A stretch of DNA of 64,000 nucleotides from Artemisia argyi (Eukaryota; Streptophyta; Magnoliopsida; Asterales; Asteraceae), in NCBI GenBank assembly GCA_030686995.1, contig CM060697.1, positions 40,335,959 through 40,399,958 of the forward strand, written 5' to 3'. How positions within the stretch are numbered: position 1 is the stretch's first letter; every line of letters begins with the position of its first letter. The notes under the pieces are model-generated. The model was given only the letters and a program-made list of their open reading frames with translations. It made no database searches and was not told where the DNA came from. Positions 1 to 12,097 of the stretch are shown here, piece after piece. Position numbers and translations under genes: made by a program.

Positions 1-3000
1 CTCAACAAGTGAGCCTTTAGGGACAATGGCTTTTATCATGTAAAGGACAAATCGCTCTCATAAAGTTAGCCTTTAGGGACAATGGATCTCATTATGTAAG
101 TGATAGGTTCTCTTATCGAGTGTGTAAGCATTAGGGACAACGGCTATCATCATGTAAAGGGCAATTGCTCTCAACAAGTGAGCCTTTAGGGACATCGGCT
201 CTTATCATGTAAAGGACAAATCGCCCTCATAAACTTAGCTTTTAGGGAAAACGGATCTCAACATGCAAGTGACAATTGCTCTTGTCAAGTGTGCAAGCAT
301 TAGGGACAATGGCTATCATCATGTAAAGGACAATTGCTCTCATCATGTGAGCAAGCGTTTAGGGAGAACGGCTCCCATAAAGTAAGGTACAATTGCTCTC
401 AACAAGTGAGTCTTTAGGGACAACGGCTCTTATTATGTAAGGGACATATTGCCCTCATAAAGTTAGCCTTTAGGGACAACGGGTCTCATCATGTAAGTGA
501 CAATTGCTCTTATCAAGTGTGCAAGCATTAGGAACAACGACAATCAACGTGTAATGGACAATCGCTCTCATCAAGTGAGAAAGCGTTTAGGGACAACGGG
601 TCCCATAAACTAAGCTACAATAGGTCTCAATAAGTTAGCCTTTAGGGACAATGACTCTTATTATGTAAGGGACAAATTGCCCTCATAAGGTTAGCCTTTG
701 GGGACAATGGATCTCATCATGTAAGTGAGAGTTGCTCTTATCGAGTGTGTAAGCATTAGGGACAACGCCTATCATCATGTAAAGGGCAATTGCTCTCATC
801 AAGTGAGCAGCATTTGGGGACAACGGCTCCCATAAAGTAAGGTACAATTTCTCTCAACAAGTGAGCCTATAGGGACAACGGCTTTTTTCATGTAAAGGAC
901 AAATCGCCCTCATAAAGTTAGCCTTTAGGGACAATGGATCTCATTATGTAAGTGATAGTTGCTCTTATCGAGTGTGTAAGCATTAGGGACAACGCCTATC
1001 ATCATGTAAAGGGCAATTGCTCTCATCAAGTGAGCAGCATTTAGGGACAACGGCTCCCATAAAGTGGTACAATTTCTATCAACAAGTGAGCCTTTAGGGA
1101 CAACGGCTCTTATCATGTAAAGGACAAATCGCCCTCATAAACTTAGCTTTTAGGGACAACGGATCTCAACATGCAAGTGACAATTGCTCATGTCAAGTGT
1201 GCAAGCATTAGGGACAACGGCTATCATCATGTAAAGGACAATTGCTCTCATCAAGTGAGCAAGCGTTTAGGGAGAACGGCTCCCATAAAGTAAGGTACAA
1301 TTGCTCTCAACAAGTGAGTCTTTATGGACAACGGCTCTTATTATGTAAGGGACATATTGCCCCCATAAAGTTAGCCTTTAGGGACAACAGGTCTCATCAA
1401 GTAAGTGATAATTGCTCTTATCAAGTGTGCAAGCATTAGGGACAACGACAATCAACGTGTAATGGACAATTGCTCTCATCAAGTGAGAAAGCGTTTAGGG
1501 ACAACGGGTCCCATAAACTAAGGTACAATAGGTCTCAACAAGTGAGCCTTTAGGGACAATGACTCTTATTATGTAAGGGACAAATTGCCCTCATAAAGTT
1601 AGCCTTTGGGGACAATGGATCTCATCATGTAAGTGAGAGTTGCTCTTATCGAGTGTGTAAGCATTAGGGACAACGACTATTATCATGTAAAGGGCAATTG
1701 CTCTCATCAAGTGAGCAGCATTTGGGGACAAGGGCTCCCATAAAGTAAGGTACAATTTCTCTCAACTAGTGAGCCTATAGGGACAACGGCTTTTATCATG
1801 TAAAGGATAAATCGCCCTCATAAAGTTAGCCTTTAGGGACAATGGATCTCATTATGTAAGTGATAGTTGCTCTTATCAAGTGTGTAAGCATTAGGGACAA
1901 CAGATATCATCATGTAAAGGGCAATTGCTCTCATCAAGTGAGCAGCATTTAGGGACAATGGCTCCCATAAAGTGAGGTACAATTTCTATCAACAGGTGAG
2001 CCTTTAGGGACAACGGCTCTTATCATGTAAAGGACAAATCGCCCTCATAAAGTTAGCCTTTAGGGACAACAGATCTCAACATGCATGTAACAATTGCTCT
2101 TGTCAAGTGTGCAAGCATTAGGGACAACGGCTATCATCATGTAAAGGACAATTGCTATCATCAAGTGTGCAAGCGTTTAGGGAGAACGGCTCCCATAAAG
2201 TAAGGTACAATAGGTCTCAACAAGTGAGCCTTTAGGGACAACGACTCTTATTATGTAAGGGACAAATTGCCCTCATAAAGTTAGCCTTTGGGGACAATGG
2301 ATCTCATCATGTAAGTGATAGTTGCTCTTATCGAGTGTGTAAGCATTAGGGACAACGGCTATCATCATGTAAAAGGCAATTGCTCTCATCAAGTGAGCAG
2401 CATTTGGGGACAACGGCTCCCATAAAGTAGGGTACAATTTCTCTCAACAAGTGAGCCTTTGGGACAACGGCTTTTATCATGTAAAGGACAAATCGCCCTC
2501 ATAAAGTTAGCCTTTAGGGACAATGGATCTCATTATGTAAGTGATAGTTGCTCTTTTCAAGTGTGTAAGCATTAGGGACAACAGCTATCATCATGTAAAG
2601 GGCAATTGCTCATATCAAGTGAGTAGCATTTAGGGACAATGGCTCCCATAAAGTGAGGTACAATTTCTATCAACAAGTGAGCCTTTAGGGACAACGGCTT
2701 TTATCATGTAAAGGACAAATCGCCCTCATAAAGTTAGCCTTTACGGACAACGGATCTCAACACGCAAGTGACCATTGCTCTTGTCAAGTGTGCAAGCATT
2801 AGGGACAACGGCTATCATCATGTAAAGGAAAATTGCTCTCATCAAGTGAGCAAGCGTTTAGGGAGAACGGCTCCCATAAAGTAAGGTACAATTGCTCTCA
2901 ACAAGTGAGTCTTTAGGGACAACGACTCTCATCATGTAAGGGACATATTGCCCTCATAAAGTTAGCCTTTAGGGACAAAGGATCTCATCATGTAAGTGAC

Positions 3001-4383
3001 AATTGCTCTTATCAAGTGTGCAACCATTAGGGACAACGGCAATCAACGTGTAATGGACAATTGCTCTCATCAAGTGAGAAAGCGTTTAGGGACAACGGGT
3101 CCCATAAACTAAGGTACAATAGGTCTCAACAAGTGAGCCTTTAGGGACAACGACTCTTATTATGTAAGGGAAAAATTGCCCTCATAAAGTTAGCCTTTAG
3201 GGACAATGGATCTCATCATGTAAGAGACAGTTGCTCTTATCGAGTGTGTAAGCATTAGGGATAACGGCTATCGTCATGTAAAGGGCAATTGCTCTAATCA
3301 AGTGAGCACAATTTGGGGACAACGGCTCCCATCAAGTAAGGTACAATTTCTCTCAACAAGTGAGCCTTTAGGGACAATGGCTTTTATCATGTAAAGGACA
3401 AATCGCTCTCATAAAGTTAGCCTTTAGGGACAATGGATCTCATTATGTAAGTGATAGGTTCTCTTATCGAGTGTGTAAGCATTAGGGACAACGGCTATCA
3501 TCATGTAAAGGGCAATTGCTCTCAACAAGTGAGCCTTTAGGGACATCGGCTCTTATCATGTAAAGGACAAATCGCCCTCATAAACTTAGCTTTTAGGGAA
3601 AACGGATCTCAACATGCAAGTGACAATTGCTCTTGTCAAGTGTGCAAGCATTAGGGACAATGGCTATCATCATGTAAAGGACAATTGCTCTCATCATGTG
3701 AGCAAGCGTTTAGGGAGAACGGCTCCCATAAAGTAAGGTACAATTGCTCTCAACAAGTGAGTCTTTAGGGACAACGGCTCTTATTATGTAAGGGACATAT
3801 TGCCCTCATAAAGTTAGCCTTTAGGGACAACGGGTCTCATCATGTAAGTGACAATTGCTCTTATCAAGTGTGCAAGCATTAGGAACAACGACAATCAACG
3901 TGTAATGGACAATCGCTCTCATCAAGTGAGAAAGCGTTTAGGGACAACGGGTCCCATAAACTAAGCTACAATAGGTCTCAATAAGTTAGCCTTTAGGGAC
4001 AATGACTCTTATTATGTAAGGGACAAATTGCCCTCATAAGGTTAGCCTTTGGGGACAATGGATCTCATCATGTAAGTGAGAGTTGCTCTTATCGAGTGTG
4101 TAAGCATTAGGGACAACGCCTATCATCATGTAAAGGGCAATTGCTCTCATCAAGTGAGCAGCATTTGGGGACAACGGCTCCCATAAAGTAAGGTACAATT
4201 TCTCTCAACAAGTGAGCCTATAGGGACAACGGCTTTTTTCATGTAAAGGACAAATCGCCCTCATAAAGTTAGCCTTTAGGGACAATGGATCTCATTATGT
4301 AAGTGATAGTTGCTCTTATCGAGTGTGTAAGCATTAGGGACAACGCCTATCATCATGTAAAGGGCAATTGCTCTCATCAAGTG
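1..4383. repeat. Satellite array, block 1
   Basis: Head-to-tail satellite made of ~56-bp monomers, each opening with TTAGGGACAACGG or a close variant. Four monomer types alternate: A (core TATCATCATGTAAAGG), B (core CTCCCATAAAGTAAGG), C (core CTCTTATTATGTAAGG) and D (core GATCTCATCATGTAAGTG), about 58, 55, 56 and 58 bp, giving a 227-bp tetramer. Four tetramer versions form a ~908-bp unit; the A variant CAATCAACGTGTAA starts at 541 and again at 1449. Positions 1-1031 recur almost unchanged at 3352-4382. Everything runs in one orientation. No coding function: ORFs across it are chance readings of the repeat. The block ends at the LINE insertion point. Confidence 0.97.
4368..4383 (+). repeat. 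LINE target-site duplication, left copy
   Basis: TTGCTCTCATCAAGTG immediately before the LINE is repeated immediately after its poly(A) at 7080-7095. A 16-bp duplication beside an A-tail is the signature of target-primed reverse transcription. The sequence is satellite monomer type A. Confidence 0.93.
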
Positions 4384-5042
4384 GAAACCCTAATATTATT
4401 CTCTCTTTGGCGATTTTCTACCCCCTCCCTAATCCTAATCGAACTTCACCTATAACCATTTTTTATTGTGTTTTCTGCAGTAATTTGCCTTGATTGTTTT
4501 ATTAGAGTTGGTGTTTTTCATTAATTCTACATTCATTGCTGCTGTTTTCACATAATCTTCAGGTTTTGGAGGGCTAGTTTATCGTTTTTATCTTTAAACC
4601 CTAAATCGCTTTTAGGGTTCTTTTTTGAGTCGGTTACATTATTACTCCCAAACCTCAACTCCGATTGTTAGGGTTCTTGTGTAACCGCCATTATGGTTTG
4701 CTTGATCGACTTTGCTCTGTGTTCTATATATCTTTGTCGATCTCATTCTTGTTACACAATATTTAATTCTGTTAAGGATTAAGTGCTCAAAGGTTTAACG
4801 ATTCTTGTTAGGGTTTCGTTTTTTTCTATTGTGTACAAGTGTATTGGTGCTACTTGCTGCTGTTGTGTATCCATTCATATTCGATACCCTGGTTTAGGGT
4901 TTGTGATTAAGCGTGCAAGTTGTGGTTGTGTGTTGTAACGTTTTATCAATTCTGCGTGGAAGATAGTGTGGTACAAAACCCTAATTCTTAGGGACTGGTT
5001 TGTGTCGTGGTCTTATTTTGAGTATTGATTGGAAGTGGGTTT
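4384..5042 (+). promoter_or_regulatory. LINE 5' UTR with telobox-like motifs
   Basis: Non-coding leader upstream of ORF1, T-rich and starting GAAACCCTAATATT. It carries repeated telobox-type words (AAACCCTAA or TTAGGGTTT and near matches) at about 4385, 4596, 4611, 4668, 4808, 4892 and 4975, on both strands. Teloboxes are known plant promoter elements, so an internal Pol II promoter here is a reasonable inference; no TATA box is needed for LINE promoters and none stands out. Confidence 0.6.
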
Positions 5043-6892
5043 ATGAGAGAGATGGAGAAAGGTTTTCTCAACAATTCGAATAGGGCTTCTAAGATGATTG
5101 ATGGTAGTTCGGTGTTGAGTGAGTTGTCTAAACGGTTTAAAAAATCTGATGGTACTGGTTCGGGGAGAGATGGTAAACCTAGGTTGCCATATCGTTGTGT
5201 TAATACTAGTGAACCTGCTATTGGTTTGAATGATGACACAGCTGCATTTGTTAACATGGATTCTAAGGATGATAACCTCATGTTTGCAGCTGCTAAAGTC
5301 GATGTTAATGTCATTGAGTCCAAGATGGACGGTTGTGAGGTGGGATGCTCTACATCTACTTCTGTTTTGATCGATGAAAATAGCCATGTTGCTGCTGGTA
5401 TTACGAGGGTCGATAAGGTTGTTAATCATGATGCTAAGGTTGATTTAGCTTTGGCTGATGTTGTAATACCGCATGAAGAGGTGGAAACGGTTTGCTCACG
5501 ATTTAATAATTCTCTTTATGGCTATTTTGTTGGACAAAGACCTGCGTTTCCTGTTGTCCAAAACTTTGTGCGTAACGTTTGGAAGAAATTCGGGCTTATG
5601 CATGTCATGATACATCAAGGGTTCTTTATGTTTCAGTTCTCAAGTAGGGAAGGTATGGAAAATGTTCTTAATCATGGTTCTTGGCGAATTAGGTCTATTC
5701 CACTCATTCTCCACATTTGGAACCCTAATTCTGATTTGATTAAACATGAAATTAAGAAGGTTCATGTTTGGGTTAAAATGTATAACGTGCCGGTGGTGGC
5801 ATATTCTAAGGTGGGGCTGAATCTGATCGCGACTAAACTTGGACGAATCATTATGTATGATGAACACACTAGTAATATGTGCCTCAAGTCGTGGGGTATG
5901 AATTCGTATGCTCGTGTTTTAGTTGAGATTTCGGCTGATAATGATTATGTGGAATCTCTTGTTGTGGCAGTTCCTATTCCTAAGACAAATGAGCATCGTA
6001 TGGTTAGAATTGATATTGAGTTTGAATATAAGCCGCCTCGATGTTCTATATGTAAAAATTTTGATCATGTTGATAAGGAGTGCCATAGGAAAGAGAAGGA
6101 AGTTAAATGTACATTACGTGTGGATGATGGTGGCGGGGCTGCAAAGAGTAAATCTAAGGGTGTTAAAAAGGTGAGGGTGTCGGGTAAGCCTAAATTGATA
6201 TATCGTCCCGTTTCCAAGCCTAGTAACAACATCCAGGCTACTACGTCTATACCGAAGGATAATTCCCCTCTTTTCTCTATGGAGGGATTGGAGTTGGTTT
6301 GTGATAAGCCTAATGACACTGAACAGCCACATCCTACTCCAAAGTGGCTAATGATGTTTCCAACAGCTCTAAAACTGATGGAAAGTACTTCAAAGATGAC
6401 ATCAACATGGCTGAATTGAAGAGTTATATTGATCAACGTATGGAGAATGATAAAGTGATTGATATTCCTAAGGATGATGTGCCTAAGGATGGTAATAATG
6501 GTTGTGTAATGGCGGATACTAATTTTGTCTCCTCCATTAATGATATTTCGTTACATGAGCCGCCTGGAAGTTTACTTTTGGATAAGGGTAAGGAGGCTAG
6601 TCCGTCTAGTTCATCCTTATCCCTTGTTAACTCTACTACTAAAAGAAGTAACCCTTTCTCTAAGGTTGGTGATGTAATTGATTCTGACAGTGAGGTGGAT
6701 GAGGTTCTGAATCCGTATGATGAGTCTATGAATTTATTTGATATGCCCAAGGGTACATTATCATCAACGGGTGGTGGACAGGACCAGGAAGAGTACTACG
6801 AGTATGATGACTTTACGGATCAGCTACACGAGATACCAAGACACTTGGCTGCCTATTATGATGATTTCAAGCTCCAAGGTCGGACTAGGTAG
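5043..6892 (+). pseudogene. LINE ORF1 (gag-like, DUF4283 + CCHC zinc knuckle), frameshifted
   Basis: RNA-binding gag-like protein of a plant LINE. The start chosen is the ATG at 5043 (MREMEKGFLNN). Residues from about 160 show the DUF4283-type core (GYFVGQRPAFPVVQ, later VHVWVKMYNVPVVAYS). A zinc knuckle follows at residues 334-347, C-x2-C-x4-H-x4-C (CSICKNFDHVDKEC). This frame stops at 6419. The acidic, serine-rich C-terminal part typical of such proteins (SDSEVDEV; ending DFKLQGRTR) continues in another frame, open through 6344-6892. The two frames overlap, so a single one-base indel around 6280-6420 explains the break; 1850 nt from ATG to stop is one short of a multiple of three. The protein is probably inactive at its C terminus. 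No ORF2 follows. Confidence 0.85.
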
Positions 6893-7079
6893 TAGTTGGT
6901 CTTATTGTAGTCATGTTTTGTTTATGTGGTAGTGGTTTTTTTTCTTGTTTCCAAGAAATGTTTATGCCTATGTAACGGGCTTAGATATGGGATTTCACCC
7001 ATATCCATTGTACTTAAATGATTTTTGGTTAATGTGATTTACCGGGGTACAGGATTATTCCCCTTTACCCAAAAAAAAA
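6893..7079 (+). other. LINE 3' UTR and poly(A) tail
   Basis: T-rich 3' UTR ending CCCTTTACCC followed by nine A residues (7071-7079). The last ~100 bp resemble the tail of the insertion at 15355-17334 (shared words TTGTACTT, TTTTTGGT, TTACC-GGG, CCCTTTTACCC), so both were probably recognised by the same LINE reverse transcriptase. Confidence 0.85.
6984..7005 (+). other. 3' UTR stem-loop of LINE 1
   Basis: Perfect 8-bp stem GATATGGG / CCCATATC with a 6-nt loop, about 65 nt before the A-tail. The insertion at 15355-17334 has a stem at the same place with two changed base pairs that remain paired. LINEs with stringent 3' recognition use such a hairpin for reverse-transcriptase binding; that role is inferred here. 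Confidence 0.7.
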
Positions 7080-8211
7080 TTGCTCTCATCAAGTGAACAA
7101 CATTTAGGGACAACGGCTCCCATAAAGTGAGGTATAATTTCTATCAACAAGTGAGCCTTTAGGGACAACGGCTCTTATCATGTAAAGGACAAATCGCCCT
7201 CATAAAGTTAGCCTTTAGGGACAACGGATCTCAACATGCAAGTGACAATTGCTCTTGTCAAGTGTGCAAGCATTAGGGACAACGGCTATCATCATGTAAA
7301 GGACAGTTGCTCTCATCAAGTGAGCAAGCATTTAGGGAGAACGGCTCCCATAAAGTAAGGTAGAATTGCTCTCAACAAGTGAGTCTTTAGGGACAACGGC
7401 TCTTATCATGTAAGGGACATATTGCCCTCATAAAGTTAGCCTTTAGGGACAACGAGTCTCATCATGTAAGTGACAATTGCTCTTGTCAAGTGTGCAAGCA
7501 TTAAGGACAACGACAATCAACATGTAATGGACAATTACTCTCATCAAGTGAGAAAGCGTTTAGGGACAACGGGTCCCATAAACTAAGGTACAATAGGTCT
7601 CAACAAGTGAGCCTTTAGGGACAACGACTCTTATTATGTAAGGGACAAATTGCCCTTATAATATTAGCCTTTGGGGACAATGGATCTCATCATGTAAGTA
7701 AGAGGTCCTCTTATCGAGTGTGTAAGCATTAGGGACAACGGCTTTTATCACGTAAAGGACAAATGGCCCTCATAAAGTTAGCCTTTAGGGACAATGGATC
7801 TCATTATGTAAGTGATAGGTTCTCTTATCGAGTGTGTAAGCATTAGGGACAACGGCTATCATCATGTAAAGGGCAATTGCTCTCATCAAGTGAGCAGCAT
7901 TTAGGGACAACGGCTCCCATAAAGTGAGGTACAATTTCTATCAACAAGTGAGCCTTTAGGGACAACGGCTCTTATCATGTAAAGGACAAATTGCCCTCAT
8001 AAACTTAGCTTTTAGGGACAACGGATCTCAACATGCAAGTGACAATTGCTCTTGTCAAGTGTGCAAGCATTAGGGACAATGGCTATCATCATGTAAAGGA
8101 CAATTGCTCTCATCAAGTGAGCAAGCGTTTTGGGAGAACGGCTCCCATAAAGTAAGGTACAATTGCTGTCAACAAGTGAGTCTTTAGGGACAACGGCTCT
8201 TATTATGTAAG
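7080..8211. repeat. Satellite array, block 2
   Basis: Continuation of the satellite after the LINE; it opens with the right TSD copy (7080-7095) and resumes the same type-A monomer, so register is kept. About 20 monomers (five tetramers). It contains a copy of the A variant CAATCAACATGTAA near 7507. It ends inside a type-C monomer at GTAAG, where the gypsy element inserted. Confidence 0.96.
8207..8211 (+). repeat. Gypsy element TSD, left (GTAAG)
   Basis: GTAAG directly before the 5' LTR is repeated at 23568-23572 directly after the 3' LTR. Five bases is the usual duplication length for Ty3/gypsy integrase. Confidence 0.95.
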
Positions 8212-9114
8212 TGTAGCCTCTCGTAATTTTCCCAACGGTTAGTAAATACTTACAAGTTATTACGTTATTTAAATACCCACTTTTACGTATGAATTTTTTT
8301 TTTTTAGACTTGATATATAAATCACAACGGTAAAATTTTGAATTATCTTTTACTTAGAAACGTTGCTTGCACACAAACCTAGATAGTCTAAATTATCGCG
8401 AATATTTATATTAAACGTTTATATTTTTATAATATACGTTTCGATTAAATACCATACAATATTTATATATTCCCGAAGCTTACGAAAATTCCCGAGATTG
8501 CTCACTATCGTTATTTGAACTTATCCCGACTCCCTAAAATTTCTATGTGGACCCCACATCCTAAATGGGCCCCACATTCTAGTGTTAAACCCAAACCGGA
8601 CCATACTCTATTTCTCTTCTCTTTTCTATTTTGGGCCGAAGCAACCCAAAACCCACAAGCCCATTTCCCGGCCTGTTTTCTTTTCTTTTTCTTTTGTTTC
8701 CAGCCACGATCGAGCCAAGGAACACCCCTATTCTCTTCGAATTTCAACACACAAGACCACAATGTTTTTACATAACTTGATTTATGACCCAGCTAGCTTT
8801 CAAAAGTGACAAACATCATTCATTTTCATGCACATTTGATGCACAAAATTCGGCCAAAGTGAAACGATGAAACCAATGTACCAAATTTCCATAACGTGTC
8901 ATATAAGTTCTTAGCCACCGCCCAAACTCACCTATGACCTCAAATCTGACAAGGATACACTGTAGAAGATCACGAATGTAATAGGAACACTCTTACACAT
9001 TCTTATTGTTTGTTAGTTTTTGATTGGTGAAGGTTGTGGTGTCACCTTTTGGAAACGAGCCAACACACACACACTCTTGGTTACTCATGCTTATCATCAC
9101 TCTCAAAAACCCTC

Positions 9115-9121
9115 TATATAA
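9115..9121 (+). promoter_or_regulatory. Putative TATA box, 5' LTR
   Basis: TATATAA in the context CCCTCTATATAATG, followed about 30 bp on by CA-rich sequence suitable for Pol II initiation. It is conserved in the 3' LTR at 20862-20868. It would drive the genomic RNA. Confidence 0.55.
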
Positions 9122-10662
9122 TGTCCCATGCAAACTCATTTGATCACACACTCCTGTTCGAACCATATTACAAGTTTACAAGTTGAGTGCACTAGTTTTT
9201 GGGACAAGAAGTGAACCAGGAGTACGAAGCGTAGAAGTGATCCAAGTGAACCAATCTTTGCTCGTCTTGAACCTTGGTGTGCCGTGAACCACGCTACGAT
9301 CCTCCTTGAACCAAACTCGATCCATACGTACAATTTTACCCCACCCTTTTGAGGTGAGGTGAGAACTCACGAACTCCTTTTCTATTTTATCTCGTTACTA
9401 TAAAATTTTGCACGTTTACTTTACTAAATTAATTCGTTATATAAAAACGTGACATGACCATATTATTCGACATTCTAATTGTCCAACATGATGACAAACG
9501 AGTGATATAAACTTTTGAACCTAAAGCTAACGTTTAAACTAATATATTCGACACGTTTAGGAGGTCACTTGACCCATTCGTGTCATTTCAAAACACTTAG
9601 AACATTTTCTTTGTTTTCGTTAGTATTGAATTGCACATTTACTTTGACCTTTTATTTTGAAATATTAAAACGTAACATGTATATGTTTTTCTTTCTTTTC
9701 ATTTTTGACCATGCTAGCAATCACGTATAATAAAGATTTGAAGCTAATAATAACATGCATACATAAAATAGGACACGTTCCTAACGTCACTTGACCTAGT
9801 CGAAACACTTGGAATATTTCTAAGTATAGAAACTATTTTTAATATAAAGTTTTGGTCATAAGCTTTGGTCTTGTCATTTGTAAACTCGACACATAACCAT
9901 GCCTTTTTATTGCTCGACCCCATTGTCACCTTGGTAAACAATTAGAGAACACTTTTCATTCGACCTAACAAACTCATTTGAACCAAATACGCGACCCTTT
10001 TTGAACTTGCCTAAAGCAGTTTTCGTATGAAACTAAATAAGCCAAGTGGGCTTATTAGCCCGATAAGCTGTCCACTAAGCTTATTCGATAAGCTGGTGCT
10101 TTAAGCTATTTCATAACATTTTTGTACTATAAAAATGAGTCCAAGGTCAGGCCCAAAGGTCTCGTAAGCCCATTGGATCACGAAACCTTAACGGGCCTTG
10201 ATATTGTCTCGTTAAGCCCATTTAAGTGAAATAAGTGCTTTTTAAGAAAATAAGCTGTGAAAATAAGCTTTTCAAAATGTTTTGAGCTTAATGAAATAAT
10301 AAAATTGATAAGTTTTGAATTTGGTAAAGTTGGGACCATTTTTGCAAATGTACGAAAGTTAGGGACTAAAAGTGTCAAAATGGGTAAACTTTAGTGAAAA
10401 GTATAAAAACTGTTTTATAAGGGGTATAAACTGTAAATATTGAAACTTAAGGATAATAAATGTATATATTTGATATTTGGACTAAAAATGTAAATATATA
10501 TAACTTTTGGACTAACGGCGTAAATATTTTCCGTTAAGGGTAAAAAGTGTAAGATTGATAAAACATTAAGGATCGAATTGAAATATTTACTTTTGATAAT
10601 AATTCTATATTTATTATATATATTTGATTATATATTAAAACGATAAATAATAAAACGTAACT

Positions 10663-10665
<3 letters not shown>

Positions 10666-10757
<92 letters not shown>
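10666..10757. repeat. (TA)n microsatellite, 46 units
   Basis: Uninterrupted TA run in the 5' LTR. The matching tract in the 3' LTR has only about 25 units, and this accounts for nearly all of the 43-bp LTR length difference. Confidence 0.97.
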
Positions 10758-10760
<3 letters not shown>

Positions 10761-11865
10761 CGAATAAAACTTATATAACGATAATAAAAATTTGAACGAT
10801 ATAACAATACGTTATTTATTTCTTGTAAAACGATACGTTTAATTCCGTTATAAAAACTAACTTTATATCAATTATCGATCATTTTACTTACGAGTTATAA
10901 TTATATAACATTATTTTTGAACTTTAGGCACTTAAACAAACACGAGATTTATTCGTAACTAAATAACAAGTAATCGCGATAAAACCAGATTTAGACTATT
11001 AACTGAAACTTGCATTATCTTTTAGGTTGTGTTGTGTGAAGCCGTTTCCTTGCTTTGTTGAGACTACGATACCACTGTACTACTAAGGTGATTTCATAGC
11101 CCACTCTTTAACTATTTTCCCGTGGGGAGATACATGCTTAAAACTCGATCACAAGTCTTTTATACCGGGTATTGAAATACCGTCAGGCCAATGTTATTTG
11201 CTTAAGTTACTATTGTCAGAAGTCCCTCGATCATGAACCTTAATCACCTGAAGGGTGAACGTAAATAATTGTGGATAGTACTATTAGTGATTGACAATCC
11301 TCGTTTGGTTGTTGGAGAAAACACCAGGCGCACTTTATTGTTCTTATAAATAGGTTATTGACAAATACCTATCTTTGGGGGCCTATTACTTACCATCATA
11401 ATACATACTTATGATTGGCTGTTAATCGTTGAGTATCATGAGCTTAAGGCAATAACAGGAACATTGATTTTTAACATATTGATTGTATGCGATTATAATA
11501 CATTCTTAACTTGTGATTCAAATTCTTAAAATTCAAACCTATGAATATCACTCAACTTTATGTTGACTTTAGCATGTTTATCTCAGGTAACTAAACAAGA
11601 CGGATCTGGATGGCACGGAGTGGGCAAAAGCATGACAAGAACCATAATAAACTACTTATTTTCCTTCAGAATAAAACACGTTCTTAACTTAATAATGTCT
11701 TGTATCGCAGATATTTGGTATTTTGAAATAAATTAAACTTTAATACTTCACTTTGTGTTGTTTACTATGATTGTGACAAAGATCCTTGAAGTAATACCCC
11801 GAAAGTCTTCCGCTGACATGTTAAGTCTTCCGCTGTTATTAACGACTTTTGGGGGTGTTACAGAT

Positions 11866-11879
11866 TGGTATTCAGAGCC
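11866..11879 (+). other. Primer-binding site (tRNA-iMet type)
   Basis: TGGTATTCAGAGCC lies 3 nt after the LTR end. It matches the complement of the plant initiator tRNA-Met 3' end apart from one extra T. This is where minus-strand cDNA synthesis is primed. Confidence 0.85.
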
Positions 11880-12097
11880 ACGGTTATAGAGAACCAGATG
11901 TTTTTAAACATTGGACTATAACTACACTTTAACTGGACCATTTTTACAAAATACCACTTCATGCCCTCCGTGCCTACATTCCAACATCTGGTAGAAAAAT
12001 TACTTCTCATTATTTCTTACTTATATAACTTGAGATATGCTTACATGTTATGATTATGCTAATAACTATGTTTACTAATCGGGATTATTACAGTACC

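Larger units (their letters stand above)
4384..7079 (+). mobile_element. ORF1-only LINE (L1-like, non-autonomous)
   Basis: A 2.7-kb non-LTR retrotransposon bounded by a 16-bp TSD and ending in nine A residues. In order it holds a ~660-bp 5' UTR, one ORF1-type gene (DUF4283-like domain plus CCHC knuckle) and a ~180-bp 3' UTR with a hairpin. There is no ORF2: no endonuclease or reverse-transcriptase motif lies between the ORF1 stop at 6890-6892 and the A-tail. The long 5' UTR argues against simple 5' truncation; the coding deficit is internal. It therefore resembles the 'half-L1' class, which must borrow reverse transcriptase from a relative. It inserted into a type-A satellite monomer. Confidence 0.9.
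8212..11862 (+). repeat. 5' LTR of gypsy element
   Basis: Begins TGTAGCCTCTCG and ends GGGGGTGTTACA. A likely TATA box (TATATAA) lies at 9115-9121, so U3 would be about 940 bp and R-U5 about 2.7 kb, which is long. It contains a T12 run near 8294, an AAGCTTAT-rich stretch near 10050-10110 and a 92-bp (TA)n tract. The short ORFs in it have no recognisable product. Its last third is distantly similar to the LTR of the minus-strand element at 26114-38491 (shared words TATGAATATCACTCAAC and TTCATAGCCC). Confidence 0.96.

Noticed and set aside
1242..1439. Short ORFs in the satellite (also near 925-1116, 25633-25884, 44364-44669 and 61769-62029)
   Set aside because: They are readings of the repeat unit in frames that happen to lack stops; they recur with the monomer period and show no protein motif.
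8511..8775. 83-86 codon ORFs in the gypsy LTRs (same at 20258-20522)
   Set aside because: Both strands are open over the same stretch, composition is low-complexity, and the location is LTR U3; no known domain.
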